Source of the DNA: Paenibacillus montanisoli
GTDB taxonomy: Bacteria > Bacillota > Bacilli > Paenibacillales > Paenibacillaceae
Assembly (NCBI RefSeq): GCF_003268025.1
Contig: NZ_QLUW01000005.1
Span: 1 to 64,000, forward strand
Length of the DNA stretch: 64,000 nt
Direction of reading: 5' to 3'
Below are positions 50,770-60,003 of this stretch, in pieces. The position numbers were made by a program, and so were the translations under genes. Under the pieces are notes generated by a model. The model worked only from the letters and a program-made list of their open reading frames with translations. It made no database searches and was not told where the DNA came from. Each line of letters opens with the position of its first letter. Within the stretch, counting starts at the first letter, position 1.

Positions 50770-52347
50770 TTACCGTCCTACAGTGCCCGTTCCATTTATT
50801 AGCTTTTCCAAAATTTCATCATACGCAGTCATAAATCGAGCTGCTGCGCTGTAGGCATGCTGGAACTTAATCATATTGGACATTTCTTCATCAATGGAAA
50901 CTCCGCTGACAGCTTGGCGGCTGGCATCTACTTGCTCGACAAGCACTTGTTGATTATATAGCTGACGCTGTGCCTCTTGCCCTTGAACCCCTAACTGCCC
51001 GACAATGGATCTAAAATAATCGTCGATGCTGCCGCTTGTAATACCATTTCCTGTTGTTGAAAAGGCAAATGATGTGTCTTTGAGGTTTGCCATTAATGCG
51101 GCAAGCGTATTGTTGCCTTTGACCGCTGTTTCGTTATTTCCTGTTCCGGTTGTGCGCAACGACGTTGCAATTAAACTCGCATCTGCTGCAATATCGGGAT
51201 TTAATCGGATGCTGCCGGCCGTAATATCGCCCGATGCTGCTGTGAAGAAGTCTTCTCCCGATTTGGCAGGAGTGCCGAAGGTATAGCCTAATTTGTGCAA
51301 GCCGTTAAGTCCATTCACAATAACGACGGTATCCTGTGTTAGCAATCGATTGGAGCCGGCGAAGGATATGTCGCCATCCGGCGTTTTGACCGTTGTCCCC
51401 TCAGGCATAACCGATCCGGCGGGAATGGTAATCGTAATTTCACCGTTTGCGATCGTATTTGCCAGCACGTCCAGCTGATTTTGATAACTGGCTACATATT
51501 TTTGTTTTGAAACGAACATGCCGAACACTTCGCCGCTATTTAAATCTCCGGTTCCATCGCCGCTGCCAAAAGCCGTGGTAAGGGCATCTACTGACGTCGG
51601 CGCAGAGGTTCCTCCCGTTACTAGATTGACCCCACCCATTGAAATATCATAGCCCGCGGACGTATTAACCACGCTAATATTCACAATTTTAGATAAATTA
51701 TCCGTTAACAGATCTCGCTGATCTCGCAGATCGTTAGCGTTGTTCCCTAATCCTTCAACCCGCGAGATCTCTGTATTTAAATTGGAAATGGTTGTTACGA
51801 TCGAGTTGATTTCATTTACTTTGACTTGAATATTATTAGCTAAGTCCGTGCTTAAGTCGCTTAACTGTTTACTGGTTTGATTAAAGGCGTCCGTTAATGC
51901 AATCGCATTCTCGCGTACGATCTTCCGTCCCGTTATATTCTCCGGATCCTTGCTTAAATCAGACCACGATTTCCAAAAGTTATCCAGTACCGTGCGGATA
52001 CCTGTATCGGAAGGCTCGTTTACGATGCTCTCCAGCTTATTCAGCGTGTCCGCTTGAATTTCCCAACCGCCCAGTGCCTTGTTCTCGTTGCGGAATTGAT
52101 CATCCAGAAAAGCTTGACGAACGCGAGTAATGGATGCAAATTCTACCCCTGTTCCTAATTGACCCGCCGCATTGGATCTGTTCAAGCCCGGGTACTCCAT
52201 CGGTCTCGATGCCGTCATGCCGACGACTTGTCTGGAATAGCCTGCCGTATTCGCATTTGAGATATTATGGCCGGTCGTGTTTAAAGCAGCCGTTTGCGTA
52301 AATAGGCTCCTCTTGGCCGTTTCAATTCCATGAAAAGTAGAACTCAT
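50770..52347 (-). CDS. flgK: flagellar hook-associated protein 1
   Basis: Hook-filament junction protein, 525 residues. The N-terminus FHGIETAKRSLFTQ and NTAGYSRQ, and the C-terminal SIDEEMSNMIKFQHAYSAAARF, are diagnostic. ATG with GGGAGG. Operon flgM-flgN-flgK-flgL. Confidence 0.95.
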   Translation of the reverse strand: MSSTFHGIETAKRSLFTQTAALNTTGHNISNANTAGYSRQVVGMTASRPMEYPGLNRSNAAGQLGTGVEFASITRVRQAFLDDQFRNENKALGGWEIQADTLNKLESIVNEPSDTGIRTVLDNFWKSWSDLSKDPENITGRKIVRENAIALTDAFNQTSKQLSDLSTDLANNIQVKVNEINSIVTTISNLNTEISRVEGLGNNANDLRDQRDLLTDNLSKIVNISVVNTSAGYDISMGGVNLVTGGTSAPTSVDALTTAFGSGDGTGDLNSGEVFGMFVSKQKYVASYQNQLDVLANTIANGEITITIPAGSVMPEGTTVKTPDGDISFAGSNRLLTQDTVVIVNGLNGLHKLGYTFGTPAKSGEDFFTAASGDITAGSIRLNPDIAADASLIATSLRTTGTGNNETAVKGNNTLAALMANLKDTSFAFSTTGNGITSGSIDDYFRSIVGQLGVQGQEAQRQLYNQQVLVEQVDASRQAVSGVSIDEEMSNMIKFQHAYSAAARFMTAYDEILEKLINGTGTVGR

Positions 52348-52362
52348 AACAGGGGGTCCTCC

Positions 52363-52863
52363 CTATCCTCTTGTATCAAATAATCGATTGCGCGCATTTC
52401 CATATCCAAGGCTGAGAGGATGCTGATAGGTAATATCGTCGATTGGCTTCTCTACCATCAAATCAATCGAGTAATCTATGAATTTCAATGATTGCTCGAT
52501 AAGCTGTTGGTTAAGCTGGTTAACCTTCTGCAGCTCGTCAAGCAACCCGGTAAGTTCCGTATGTACAATCGTCAATCGTATCTTATCTTGAGGCGAAGTA
52601 ACCGTCCGTATCATTTCGCTGATCTTGCCGCCCTTATAGCGGAGCATGTTTAAACTCGTAAAATATTGCCCCGAAAGCCGCATGCGCTGCTGCTCCAGTT
52701 CCTCTGCCGTCTTGAGCAGTTTCCGCTCCTTCTGGATGGCAGCATTCAGCCGATCCACTTGGTTATGGACAAGATACGGCGTTTTCTCTTTGGCCAGCGC
52801 AAGCAATTGGCTGTAGACGTCAGCCTGCTGCTCAAGCGTCGCAATAATCGTTACGACGATCAT
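52363..52863 (-). CDS. flgN: FlgN family export chaperone
   Basis: 166 residues, helical, at the YvyG/FlgN position between flgM and flgK. FlgN chaperones FlgK and FlgL for export. Its ATG overlaps the flgM stop as ATGA, so the two are co-translated. Family identity is low, as usual; the name rests on helix pattern and position. Confidence 0.85.
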   Translation of the reverse strand: MIVVTIIATLEQQADVYSQLLALAKEKTPYLVHNQVDRLNAAIQKERKLLKTAEELEQQRMRLSGQYFTSLNMLRYKGGKISEMIRTVTSPQDKIRLTIVHTELTGLLDELQKVNQLNQQLIEQSLKFIDYSIDLMVEKPIDDITYQHPLSLGYGNARNRLFDTRG

Positions 52864-53153
52864 TTGGGTTCACCTGACTTGTCGTTGTTATTAAGAAAGG
52901 GCAGCAATTTCTCCGCGATTTTCCCGGACTCTACATGGTAGGTCCCGGAGCTTACGGATTTTTTCAGATCATCAATCCGCTTGGCACGGTCAGCGCTGTT
53001 TACCCGGCTGGAAGAAAGCATCTCCTGCGCCTCGGCCGATATTTGCACCTCGTCGGTTTTCCGTTTGCGGTCCGTCGCCCCCGTCGGCTGCTGCTCGCTT
53101 TGCTTCTGATATGGATTCACTGCGTTAATCCGGTGCGATTGATTTATCTTCAT
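52860..53153 (-). CDS. flgM: anti-sigma-D factor FlgM
   Basis: 97 residues from ATG 53153, which has GGAGGG at good spacing. The upstream in-frame ATG (53195) falls at the probable transcription start and is unlikely. The N-terminus MKINQSHRINAVNPYQKQ and the C-terminal helices VQISAEAQEMLSS and RIDDLKKSVSSGTY fit FlgM, which holds sigma-D inactive until exported through the hook. Confidence 0.93.
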   Translation of the reverse strand: MKINQSHRINAVNPYQKQSEQQPTGATDRKRKTDEVQISAEAQEMLSSSRVNSADRAKRIDDLKKSVSSGTYHVESGKIAEKLLPFLNNNDKSGEPK

Positions 53154-53171
53154 CAGAAATCCCTCCAACAA

Positions 53172-53210
53172 TTGAAAAAGCCGATAACTCCGCATAAGAG
53201 TATTATCGGC
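53172..53210 (-). terminator. hairpin after yvyF, overlapping the flgM promoter
   Basis: GCCGATAATACTC/GGAGTTATCGGC arms with a TTTTTC tail on the minus strand. It follows yvyF and its upstream arm contains the -10 of the flgM sigma-D promoter. Confidence 0.7.
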
Positions 53211-53229
53211 AAGTGCATGTAATTATTTA
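53203..53229 (-). promoter_or_regulatory. sigma-D promoter of flgM
   Basis: TAAA (53226-53229), exactly 15 bases, and GCCGATAA (53203-53210) on the minus strand: an exact match to the flagellar sigma consensus, about 50 bases before the flgM start codon. Confidence 0.88.
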
Positions 53230-53253
53230 TAGATTTCGTAATTTAGACGGATT

Positions 53254-53679
53254 TCAGTCCCGCCCGCGCTCCAGATTGCGGTATGCGGAAGCGGCGGTGG
53301 TCGGCGCTTTGTCTTCGTTTTTAGGAGCTGTGTCGGCTTGCGCTTGCTTGGTGGCTTTATAGATTTCCTTGAGCAGTTTGGCTCGGCAGCTTTCGCATTT
53401 CGTATTGTCCCGTATAAGAATGCCGCACATTTCGCATGGGTACATCAGGTTTGGCGCACCGACGAGCGAAATCCGGCCTTCGCGAATGAATTTCGTAATT
53501 TGCTTTATCGAAACGCCGGTCGCATCCGAAAGCTCGGTAATGATGGCGCCTTTATGTTTACGAAGATAGTCCGAGCATAGCGTATATTCATTATCGATTT
53601 CTTTGATGCAGGCCGGGCAAACGTCGCGGAAGTTTTTGGCGAACAATTTCCCGCAGCGAGGGCAATTTCCAAGATTCAT
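53254..53679 (-). CDS. yvyF: YvyF-like flagellar operon protein (TIGR03826 family)
   Basis: 141 residues with two zinc-ribbon-like cysteine sets (CPRCG...CPAC at about 5-25 and CEMCG...CESC at about 82-98) around a small helix-turn-helix-like region (ATGVSIKQITKFIREG). It matches Bacillus YvyF by position between comFC and flgM and by cysteine pattern. Possibly a regulator; function not established. Confidence 0.88.
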   Translation of the reverse strand: MNLGNCPRCGKLFAKNFRDVCPACIKEIDNEYTLCSDYLRKHKGAIITELSDATGVSIKQITKFIREGRISLVGAPNLMYPCEMCGILIRDNTKCESCRAKLLKEIYKATKQAQADTAPKNEDKAPTTAASAYRNLERGRD

Positions 53680-53767
53680 CTTGCACCGTTCCCTTCGGTC
53701 AGGCCGTTTTTTGACTCCATATTAACTCATATATGGACAAAATTCACCATTTTTTTGAGATAGAGCA

Positions 53768-54601
53768 TTAAGAGCGGGCTAGAGTAAGAATGTAAATCCG
53801 GACGGGCAGTGCCGGAGCCAATGACTTCAAGGCTTCGGCAAGGGCCTGCGCGCAAGAGTTTGCCGTACTGCCGGTTGTATAAATATCATCGATTATTAGC
53901 AGTCTGAGCGTTTTTAAGCCGCTAGAGTTGAATGAGTCCAGCATTGCGGCAGCTGCGTGCAAATCGGCTGCGAAAAGCTGTTCGGTGTCCCGAAGGCGAG
54001 CGCCTCTTGTTTTGAAGCTTTGCTTGTCGCTGTGGCGAGTACGATGCAGGATGTCGTATAACGCAAGCCGCTCGCTGCCGGCTAGATAGGATCCGAGCTG
54101 TTCGGCTTGGTTAAAACCGCGCTCAAGCAGCCGCTCCTCGCTGACGGGAACCGGGATGAGCCCGTGGATTTGAACTTGTTCTTGGCTGGTGAGAGATAGT
54201 TCTGCGATCATGCCCCGATAAGCCATGGCCATCATCTCGCCTAGCAGCGGGAGTAAGCCCTCGTTCCCCCGGTATTTATAGAGTGCGAGCCATTGCCGAA
54301 TGACGGGATCGTAGCGAACGGCTGAACGGTTACAGACAAAAGCAGTGCCGGTACGGCGGATACAATCCGGACACCATTCCGGTCGGCCGCATACAGGGCA
54401 AAACATTTGCGTAATCCACGGAATTTTCCCGTAACAGCGCCCGCACAGCTGCGGAAACCGGTCATGGCGCGGCGTTTTGCCGTCTCGGCTGCCGCAGACG
54501 GCGCAGGAAGGAGATTGAGGCTGCAGCAAGATAGCAGAAGACGAAAAGGTTTGCTGGGTGAACTTTTGAAGCCTGCGCCAGAGGGATGATGAAGAGGACA
54601 T
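53768..54601 (-). CDS. comFC: ComF family protein (phosphoribosyltransferase fold)
   Basis: 277 residues. N-terminal double zinc finger (CAVCG...CGRC...CPVCG...CPDC, about 34-82) and a C-terminal type I phosphoribosyltransferase domain with the PRPP loop LLIIDDIYTTGST. Needed for late steps of DNA uptake in Bacillus. It follows comFA closely; no comFB is present between them. Confidence 0.94.
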   Translation of the reverse strand: MSSSSSLWRRLQKFTQQTFSSSAILLQPQSPSCAVCGSRDGKTPRHDRFPQLCGRCYGKIPWITQMFCPVCGRPEWCPDCIRRTGTAFVCNRSAVRYDPVIRQWLALYKYRGNEGLLPLLGEMMAMAYRGMIAELSLTSQEQVQIHGLIPVPVSEERLLERGFNQAEQLGSYLAGSERLALYDILHRTRHSDKQSFKTRGARLRDTEQLFAADLHAAAAMLDSFNSSGLKTLRLLIIDDIYTTGSTANSCAQALAEALKSLAPALPVRIYILTLARS

Positions 54602-54617
54602 GGGCTTATCGTACCTT

Positions 54618-56582
54618 TCAATGATTTAGATACCCATTGCGGCGGGCGATCCGGTTCATGCTTCTGATCTGCCGGATAGCCGACTGCTGGGAATGCGTGC
54701 GAGCTGACCCGTAAAAATAAACAAGCCCTGCCGGGTCGTCCTTCGACCTTCCGGCTCGGCCCGCCATCTGAATGAGCGATGCGTCATCGAACAGCTTGCC
54801 GTCGGCATCCAAAATAAACACATCGCTCATCGGTACGGTGACGCCCCGCTCGAGAATGGTCGTCGTCACGAGCAAGCGGATGCCGCGGTCCCGGAACCGG
54901 ATTACTTTCCGAGCGCGGTCAGGGTCTTTCGATGACGTCCCGTCAATCGCGATACCGGGAAAAGCCCGTCTCAGCCGTTCGACTAGCGGATCGACATCGC
55001 GAATTTGCTGAACAAAGACAAAGAGCTGAGCGCCACGGTCCAAGGAATGCCGGAGCCTCTTCAAGAGGTCACCGGGAAGGCCGGGCTTGTCCAGCATTTT
55101 GCGGACGGATGGAATTTGGCGCTGCACCGGGACCGGGAGCGAATGACGATGAAAGCGAACCGGCACCCGCACATGCGCAAGCCGGCCTAGTGCCGCTGCC
55201 CGCCTTAGCTCGGCGGGAGGCGTTGCGGACAGCAGGATATTGACGCCTTCCGGCTTGCAGACCTTGTCTGCGGCAAACTGCAGCATGGCGTCGTTATGAT
55301 AAGGAAACGCATCGATCTCATCGATCACGACGAGGTCGAAGCCCCGATGAAACCGGAACAACTGATGCGTGGTCGCCAGCGTAATGTCGCCTTGCTCCCA
55401 GCGCTGCTCGCTGCCGCCATAGAGGGTGACGACGGCCGCTTTCGGAAAAGCCCGCCGGATTCGCGGGTCCAGCTCCAGCACGACGTCCCTGCGCGGCGTA
55501 GCGATCAGCGCCCTTCCTCCGCGCTGCAGACATGCCTCGATCAGCGGGAAAATCATTTCGGTTTTGCCCGCTCCGGTGACTGCCCAAAACAGAAACCTGC
55601 GAGGGATGGTTGTTCGGCCAGGGCCGGCCGCCATGAAGCCGAGTGCGGCTGCCGTTGCCGCGGCTTGAGCCGGACTGAGGCCCCACGATGGGGCCGGCTC
55701 GCTTGGCGCAGGGGAGCTTGCCGCGCGCGTGGCGCCGGCGGCTGCGCCGCTGCTCGGCATGCCGAGGATGAGCAGGCCGCATTCGCGGCTGCGGCCCATC
55801 GTGAGGCATGCCTCGCAGTACGCGCATGCGCTGCCGCACGCGGCGCATGCCGTTCGGCGCATGCGCGCCGTGCCGCTGCCGCAGCGCTGGCAGCGGAGCC
55901 GCGGGCGCGGCCTCGCGCCTAGCCGACGCAGCCACCGCAGCAGCCGTGGCTGCGGCTCCGGGGCGACCGCGCCGCCAAGGCGCAGCCGGCCGAGCAGCGC
56001 GGCCAGCTGGAGCGCGGGTGCCACCGCGCTCCAAGCCGCCGCAGCACCGGCCGGCCCGGCCGCACCCGCGGCCTCGAGCAGGGCGAGCGCTTCGCTGCTG
56101 AGCAGCGCTCGTCCCTGCAGCAGCGAAGCGGCGCGATGAGCACGCGCCGCCAGCACATGCGCTTCCTCGCACAGCTCGGAAGCGCGATATACCTGCTGCG
56201 CCCGGCCCAAAGCAGCCCAACCACGCCTATCACGCCCTTCAAGCCCCTCACGCCTTTCACCCGCCTCGCTCCCTTCACGTCCCTCACGCTCCGCCACCAC
56301 CCCAAGGACCAAACGCCTCAAGGCCTCGCCAATCTCCTCTGCATCGCCAGGCCAGCGTTCAGCAACCCGCTCCGCTAACCCCAGCGGCAGCGGCTCTGAC
56401 CAAGCGATTACAACAGGTACATCCGGCGTCGCCTTCCCGTCCGAAACGGAGCAACCCATTACCCGCTTCGCCTCCTGCCGAAAATCCCGATCAAGCCAGT
56501 ACGCCCAGTCGACCTCGGGCGCAATCGACCATATTGCCCGCGATCGGCTCCCCGACTGAACCACATACAGTAACACGCGCAT
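54618..56582 (-). CDS. comFA: competence helicase ComFA
   Basis: 654 residues from ATG 56582. A four-cysteine zinc region (CQRCG...CAAC...CAYCEAC) precedes the DEAD-like helicase core: AVTGAGKTEM (Walker A), VIDEIDAFP, LLSATPPAEL, GRAGRS. Helps drive transforming DNA across the membrane. The N-terminal third is extremely Ala/Arg/Gly-rich and much more GC-rich than its surroundings. The open frame extends to 56651, but a terminator lies in that extension, and ATG 56582 has AAGGCGG seven bases upstream. Confidence 0.93.
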   Translation of the reverse strand: MRVLLYVVQSGSRSRAIWSIAPEVDWAYWLDRDFRQEAKRVMGCSVSDGKATPDVPVVIAWSEPLPLGLAERVAERWPGDAEEIGEALRRLVLGVVAEREGREGSEAGERREGLEGRDRRGWAALGRAQQVYRASELCEEAHVLAARAHRAASLLQGRALLSSEALALLEAAGAAGPAGAAAAWSAVAPALQLAALLGRLRLGGAVAPEPQPRLLRWLRRLGARPRPRLRCQRCGSGTARMRRTACAACGSACAYCEACLTMGRSRECGLLILGMPSSGAAAGATRAASSPAPSEPAPSWGLSPAQAAATAAALGFMAAGPGRTTIPRRFLFWAVTGAGKTEMIFPLIEACLQRGGRALIATPRRDVVLELDPRIRRAFPKAAVVTLYGGSEQRWEQGDITLATTHQLFRFHRGFDLVVIDEIDAFPYHNDAMLQFAADKVCKPEGVNILLSATPPAELRRAAALGRLAHVRVPVRFHRHSLPVPVQRQIPSVRKMLDKPGLPGDLLKRLRHSLDRGAQLFVFVQQIRDVDPLVERLRRAFPGIAIDGTSSKDPDRARKVIRFRDRGIRLLVTTTILERGVTVPMSDVFILDADGKLFDDASLIQMAGRAGRSKDDPAGLVYFYGSARTHSQQSAIRQIRSMNRIARRNGYLNH

Positions 56583-56638
56583 ACGCAAACCGCCTTTCCG
56601 CCACCGCTCAATCGCGGCTTCAACTACAAAAACCCAAC

Positions 56639-56689
56639 AAAAAAAGCACACCGCGCAACCTGCCGCCGGCAGATCATACGGGTGTGCTT
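56639..56689 (-). terminator. terminator before comFA
   Basis: AGCACACC/GGTGTGCT arms with an inner CTGCCGCCGGCAG palindrome and seven T on the minus strand. It ends transcription of the gene at 56786-57466 and fixes the comFA start downstream. Confidence 0.85.
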
Positions 56690-56785
56690 CACTCGTTTAT
56701 GAACAGTTCGATTATACCTCGCCCAACTCCATTTTACAATTACTTCCACTCTTTGGTTGCGCTCAACACCACATCATCCAGCCGT

Positions 56786-57466
56786 CTAGAACGGCAGCTT
56801 CGACAAATCATCCGGGTTTTGCAAATCGACCAGCACCGTGTGGTCCTTCACCGAAACAATGCCTTCTGCTTGAAGCATCCACAGCAGATTCGTCGGATCA
56901 AGCTTCTTTGACTTTCCCGAACGCGCTGAGGGGCGCCTTTCTCCTGACTTCCACAGCTTCGCGCGAAAGCGATGCCATTTTGTGGGACTGCTCTCAGATG
57001 GTCCGTGTGCATGAACTTTTCTGCTTAAGCCGCCCGCGTCTTCCTTTTGTCCTTCTTGCCCGTTAATGTGCCCTTCCAAGCCTTTACCGCTCTGTCCTCC
57101 CGCCGCTTCATGAGCTTTGACCGAAGCCGGTCTGCTCAGCGTTTCCGGCAAGCGGCTTTGCTCATTTGGCGTGGCAGAGGAGTGAAAATGGACATCCATT
57201 CCGTGTCTAGCAAAGCACCGCGCAATACTCATCGTTTCATCCTCTGAGCCGCGGTCCACGACAGTCACTTTCACTTCTGTGCCCGTAAAATGAGAAAAGC
57301 GCCGAAGCGAGCGCATATACCATTCCATCTGGAGCTGATGGTTACCGGCGACCAGGACGTAATGCTTCACAAGACGCTCCCTCCGCCAGGTTAGGGCGGA
57401 TACGGCATGCACGGCAGCCGCAGCCAAGGCGTAACAACCGAAGATCCAAAATAGGACTGGAATCAA
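56786..57466 (-). CDS. unknown membrane-anchored protein
   Basis: 226 residues, not recognised. One N-terminal membrane helix (about 1-24) is followed by a cytoplasmic-type segment with VLVAGNHQLQMEWYMRSLRR and VTVVDRGSEDETMSIA, which recalls the start of glycosyltransferase 2 folds but is too short for a full domain. A long polar, basic low-complexity linker (about 100-185) leads to a C-terminal segment LLWMLQAEGIV...VLVDLQNPDDL. The open frame reaches 57526, but TTG 57466 has GGAGGTG seven bases upstream and is the likely start. Between the LiaF-like gene and comFA, with its own terminator. Confidence 0.7.
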   Translation of the reverse strand: MIPVLFWIFGCYALAAAAVHAVSALTWRRERLVKHYVLVAGNHQLQMEWYMRSLRRFSHFTGTEVKVTVVDRGSEDETMSIARCFARHGMDVHFHSSATPNEQSRLPETLSRPASVKAHEAAGGQSGKGLEGHINGQEGQKEDAGGLSRKVHAHGPSESSPTKWHRFRAKLWKSGERRPSARSGKSKKLDPTNLLWMLQAEGIVSVKDHTVLVDLQNPDDLSKLPF

Positions 57467-57560
57467 GGCAGCCACCTCCTTTTTTGTGACATCATATGCC
57501 GTAAAGCGCCCAGGGGTGACGGACATTCACGGACAAGTCGCAAAATTGGTGCATCCGCAC

Positions 57561-57593
57561 AAAAAAAAGCCTTGCTCCAACGGAGCAAAGCTT
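57561..57593 (-). terminator. terminator after the ECF operon
   Basis: AAGCTTTGCTCC/GGAGCAAGGCTT arms and eight T on the minus strand. Confidence 0.88.
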
Positions 57594-57607
57594 ATTTAAA
57601 TATCCGT

Positions 57608-58324
57608 CTACAATACCATTCGCCAGCCTGCCGGCAGCTTCCGGTCATGAGGCATAAATCCGCGAACGCTCTGCGTCAGCTCGACCTTCTTCTCGCTCGG
57701 CAGCACAACCGTGAGCTGGCAAGATGGCGACGAGGCCGCAAAAGCTCCCGGTCCCTGCTCCACCGGCTGCTTGACCGTCACATACAAAGCATCGCCCGCC
57801 ATATGCGTGTCAACCAAATCCAGCAAGGCAGGCGCTTTCTCATCCCGTCCGATGTCATAGCGGCACGCGCCGAATGCTTGCACCTGGTTCGATCCGCTGC
57901 TGTCCGCATCGATCAGCAGCGAGCCGTTCCAATAGTTCTCGCCTTGCACGACAATCCGCTTCACGGCCGCGCCGACCTCCTCCGAAACTTGCGCCGCCTC
58001 CACGCGCACTTCCTTCGAACCGATCGCGCCGCGGATCTCGTCCATGAGCCCCGTAGCGCTGACGGACGTGAAGATGAGACAGCAGCCGCCCAGCAGCGCA
58101 ACGATAATGATGCTGAACAGATCGTAACGCAGCACAGGCTGCTCCGTTTTGCTTCGCCATAAATAAATGACGATTTCAACGCCAATCAGAACAAAAAGCA
58201 GCGGCCACCACACCATGCCTTGATCCAGCCAGCTAATGCCGCCAAACTGCACGGCAAGCAGCAGAACGCCCATCGCGATCAGCGCCGTTCCCATTGACCA
58301 TGTCCCGACACGCCACTGTCTCAT
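57608..58324 (-). CDS. LiaI/LiaF-like membrane protein
   Basis: 238 residues. Three to four N-terminal membrane helices (about 10-105; ISWLDQGMVWWPLLFVLIGVEI is the LiaF-type pattern) precede a beta-rich C-terminal domain, as in LiaF/DUF5668 proteins. LiaF inhibits envelope-stress signalling in Bacillus. Here it is the last gene of an ECF sigma operon. Its start overlaps the previous stop as ATGA. Confidence 0.75.
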   Translation of the reverse strand: MRQWRVGTWSMGTALIAMGVLLLAVQFGGISWLDQGMVWWPLLFVLIGVEIVIYLWRSKTEQPVLRYDLFSIIIVALLGGCCLIFTSVSATGLMDEIRGAIGSKEVRVEAAQVSEEVGAAVKRIVVQGENYWNGSLLIDADSSGSNQVQAFGACRYDIGRDEKAPALLDLVDTHMAGDALYVTVKQPVEQGPGAFAASSPSCQLTVVLPSEKKVELTQSVRGFMPHDRKLPAGWRMVL

Positions 58325-59490
58325 TCCGGCTTCACCGCCTTTTTGTTTCCGGACAGCAGCTTAATACCCGCTCCGATCAGGAGCAGCGCCGTCAGGCCGG
58401 TTTTGAAATAATAACGGATTTCATAAGTCAATTGCCAATCAGCCCATATCCGCTGTACATATTCGAGCAGCAGCCGGTCTGCGATATAGTAGAGTCCCAG
58501 AGCGACCAGTCCAATGCCGAGCCACTTCTGCCGGTGAATCAGCCAATCGACGATCGGTACATCCTCCAGCTGGCCGTCTCCGTTATTCAGGCGCGACTGC
58601 TGCTGCAGCGCATCGAAGAACGAGAAGCACCACAGAAGCGGCACCATGAACAGAAAAAGCGACAGCTGCAGGACGTCCAGCAGATAGATCGAGAGCAGAA
58701 AGCCGGCCATGAGCTGAAGCCCTCTTTTTTGCAAGCCCAGATACATATGCCCTGCTCCGGGAAGGATCGACAACACCGTGGAGAGCCATTTGCTGCGCTT
58801 GCCGCCTTGGCGGTGATCCTCCCAATCGTCGAGAATCGAGCGGTCATGCAGCGTTTCGCCGGCCTGCTTCAACCCCACATGGCGAATCGCATCGAACATG
58901 CCGAAGAGCCAAATAATCGGCAGCGCCAGCAGGAAGGTCAGAAAGCCAGGCTGATCCGCAAGCACCGCAACGAAGATGATCATCGCAAGCAGACCGAAGA
59001 ACCCGATCATCAGATTAAGCCCCCGCTGCATCAGTCCGAGCTGCAGATGCCCCAGGCCCGGAATAAAAGACAGCAGAATCGTGTAAAACCGTTCGCTGGA
59101 ATGATTCTGAGTCTCTTGCGGCACGGCGGTAGTCCGATACTCCGGCAGGTCCAGCGGCTGCGGGCCATAGACGACTTGGCCTAAAGCAGGCGCCGGAATA
59201 TGAATCTCCTTCGCACCGCTGTGCCGAATCAGATAAATGATCAAATCCAGCATATTAATCGCCCACGTAGCGAAAGTGAAGAACATAAACAGGACAAAAC
59301 CCTCTTCACTATCGCTAGACCCCGCTATTACCGCGACAATAAAAAAGAAACAGAATAAAAACAAATACAAGAACCCGCGCCAGCCACGCCCGGCTTTAAA
59401 ATGTCCGGCTCCCGGCAGAAAGCCCAAGAACAGCGTTGCCACTGGACTTTTAACCATACCATCATCTCGCTTTCCGTTATATTGCGCCAT
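58321..59490 (-). CDS. polytopic membrane protein with three internal PGxGH repeats
   Basis: 389 residues, unknown family. Three copies of a module of about 75 residues, each starting [FIL]-P-G-x-G-H-x3-G-x3-R-G (histidines 30, 148 and 248) and continuing as two membrane helices. Two further helices close the protein (about 323-345 and 361-379). The module resembles TM2-type small membrane domains. The start directly abuts the anti-sigma stop. It sits in the ECF operon, so it probably takes part in the envelope response that sigma factor controls. An alternative start is Met12. Confidence 0.75.
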   Translation of the reverse strand: MAQYNGKRDDGMVKSPVATLFLGFLPGAGHFKAGRGWRGFLYLFLFCFFFIVAVIAGSSDSEEGFVLFMFFTFATWAINMLDLIIYLIRHSGAKEIHIPAPALGQVVYGPQPLDLPEYRTTAVPQETQNHSSERFYTILLSFIPGLGHLQLGLMQRGLNLMIGFFGLLAMIIFVAVLADQPGFLTFLLALPIIWLFGMFDAIRHVGLKQAGETLHDRSILDDWEDHRQGGKRSKWLSTVLSILPGAGHMYLGLQKRGLQLMAGFLLSIYLLDVLQLSLFLFMVPLLWCFSFFDALQQQSRLNNGDGQLEDVPIVDWLIHRQKWLGIGLVALGLYYIADRLLLEYVQRIWADWQLTYEIRYYFKTGLTALLLIGAGIKLLSGNKKAVKPE

Positions 59491-60003
59491 CTATTTATTC
59501 GGCTTCTCGACAATGGCGTCGATTACCGCAGCGGTCCGCTCCATAATGGAGGTCGTAACCGATTCTCTCTTGCTGACTTGATGCTCCTCCCAATGCTGCG
59601 GCTGCTCGGCTATGCGCTGAAATACCCCAGTCGACATCAGCACGAGCATCACGCTTACCGCAATCAGATAATGGATCATCGTTTGCTTGCGGCTGCTTCG
59701 TTTTACCGGCTTCCGGCGCGCTGCTGCGTTGTCCGTAGGAGGAGACATTTGGCCGTCCTCGTTCGGTCCTGCGGCCATTTCAAATGGCTCCAGCTCGGCA
59801 ATAGCCGCCATAACGCGCGCCGTAACGGCGTCCGCCGCATCGCCGCCAAGCGGCTCGATCTCTTCCACGCCCATCAGAAGCTCCATATACCGCTCCAGAC
59901 AGCCGCCGCAAGCCGCCAAATGCTCTTCGGCCTCCAGCCGCTCCGTTTCGCCAAGCATCCCTTGCGCGTACATGCGCCAGAACCTCTCGTCCCGATGATT
60001 CAT
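59491..60003 (-). CDS. zinc-finger anti-sigma factor, single-pass membrane protein
   Basis: 170 residues from ATG 60003 (GGAGGAGG upstream). An N-terminal zf-HC2 domain has the HxxxCxxC pattern (EEHLAACGGCLERY), then a linker and one membrane helix (about 118-138), and a short extracytoplasmic tail. It is the expected membrane anti-sigma factor for the sigma gene it overlaps by ATGA. Confidence 0.88.
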   Translation of the reverse strand: MNHRDERFWRMYAQGMLGETERLEAEEHLAACGGCLERYMELLMGVEEIEPLGGDAADAVTARVMAAIAELEPFEMAAGPNEDGQMSPPTDNAAARRKPVKRSSRKQTMIHYLIAVSVMLVLMSTGVFQRIAEQPQHWEEHQVSKRESVTTSIMERTAAVIDAIVEKPNK

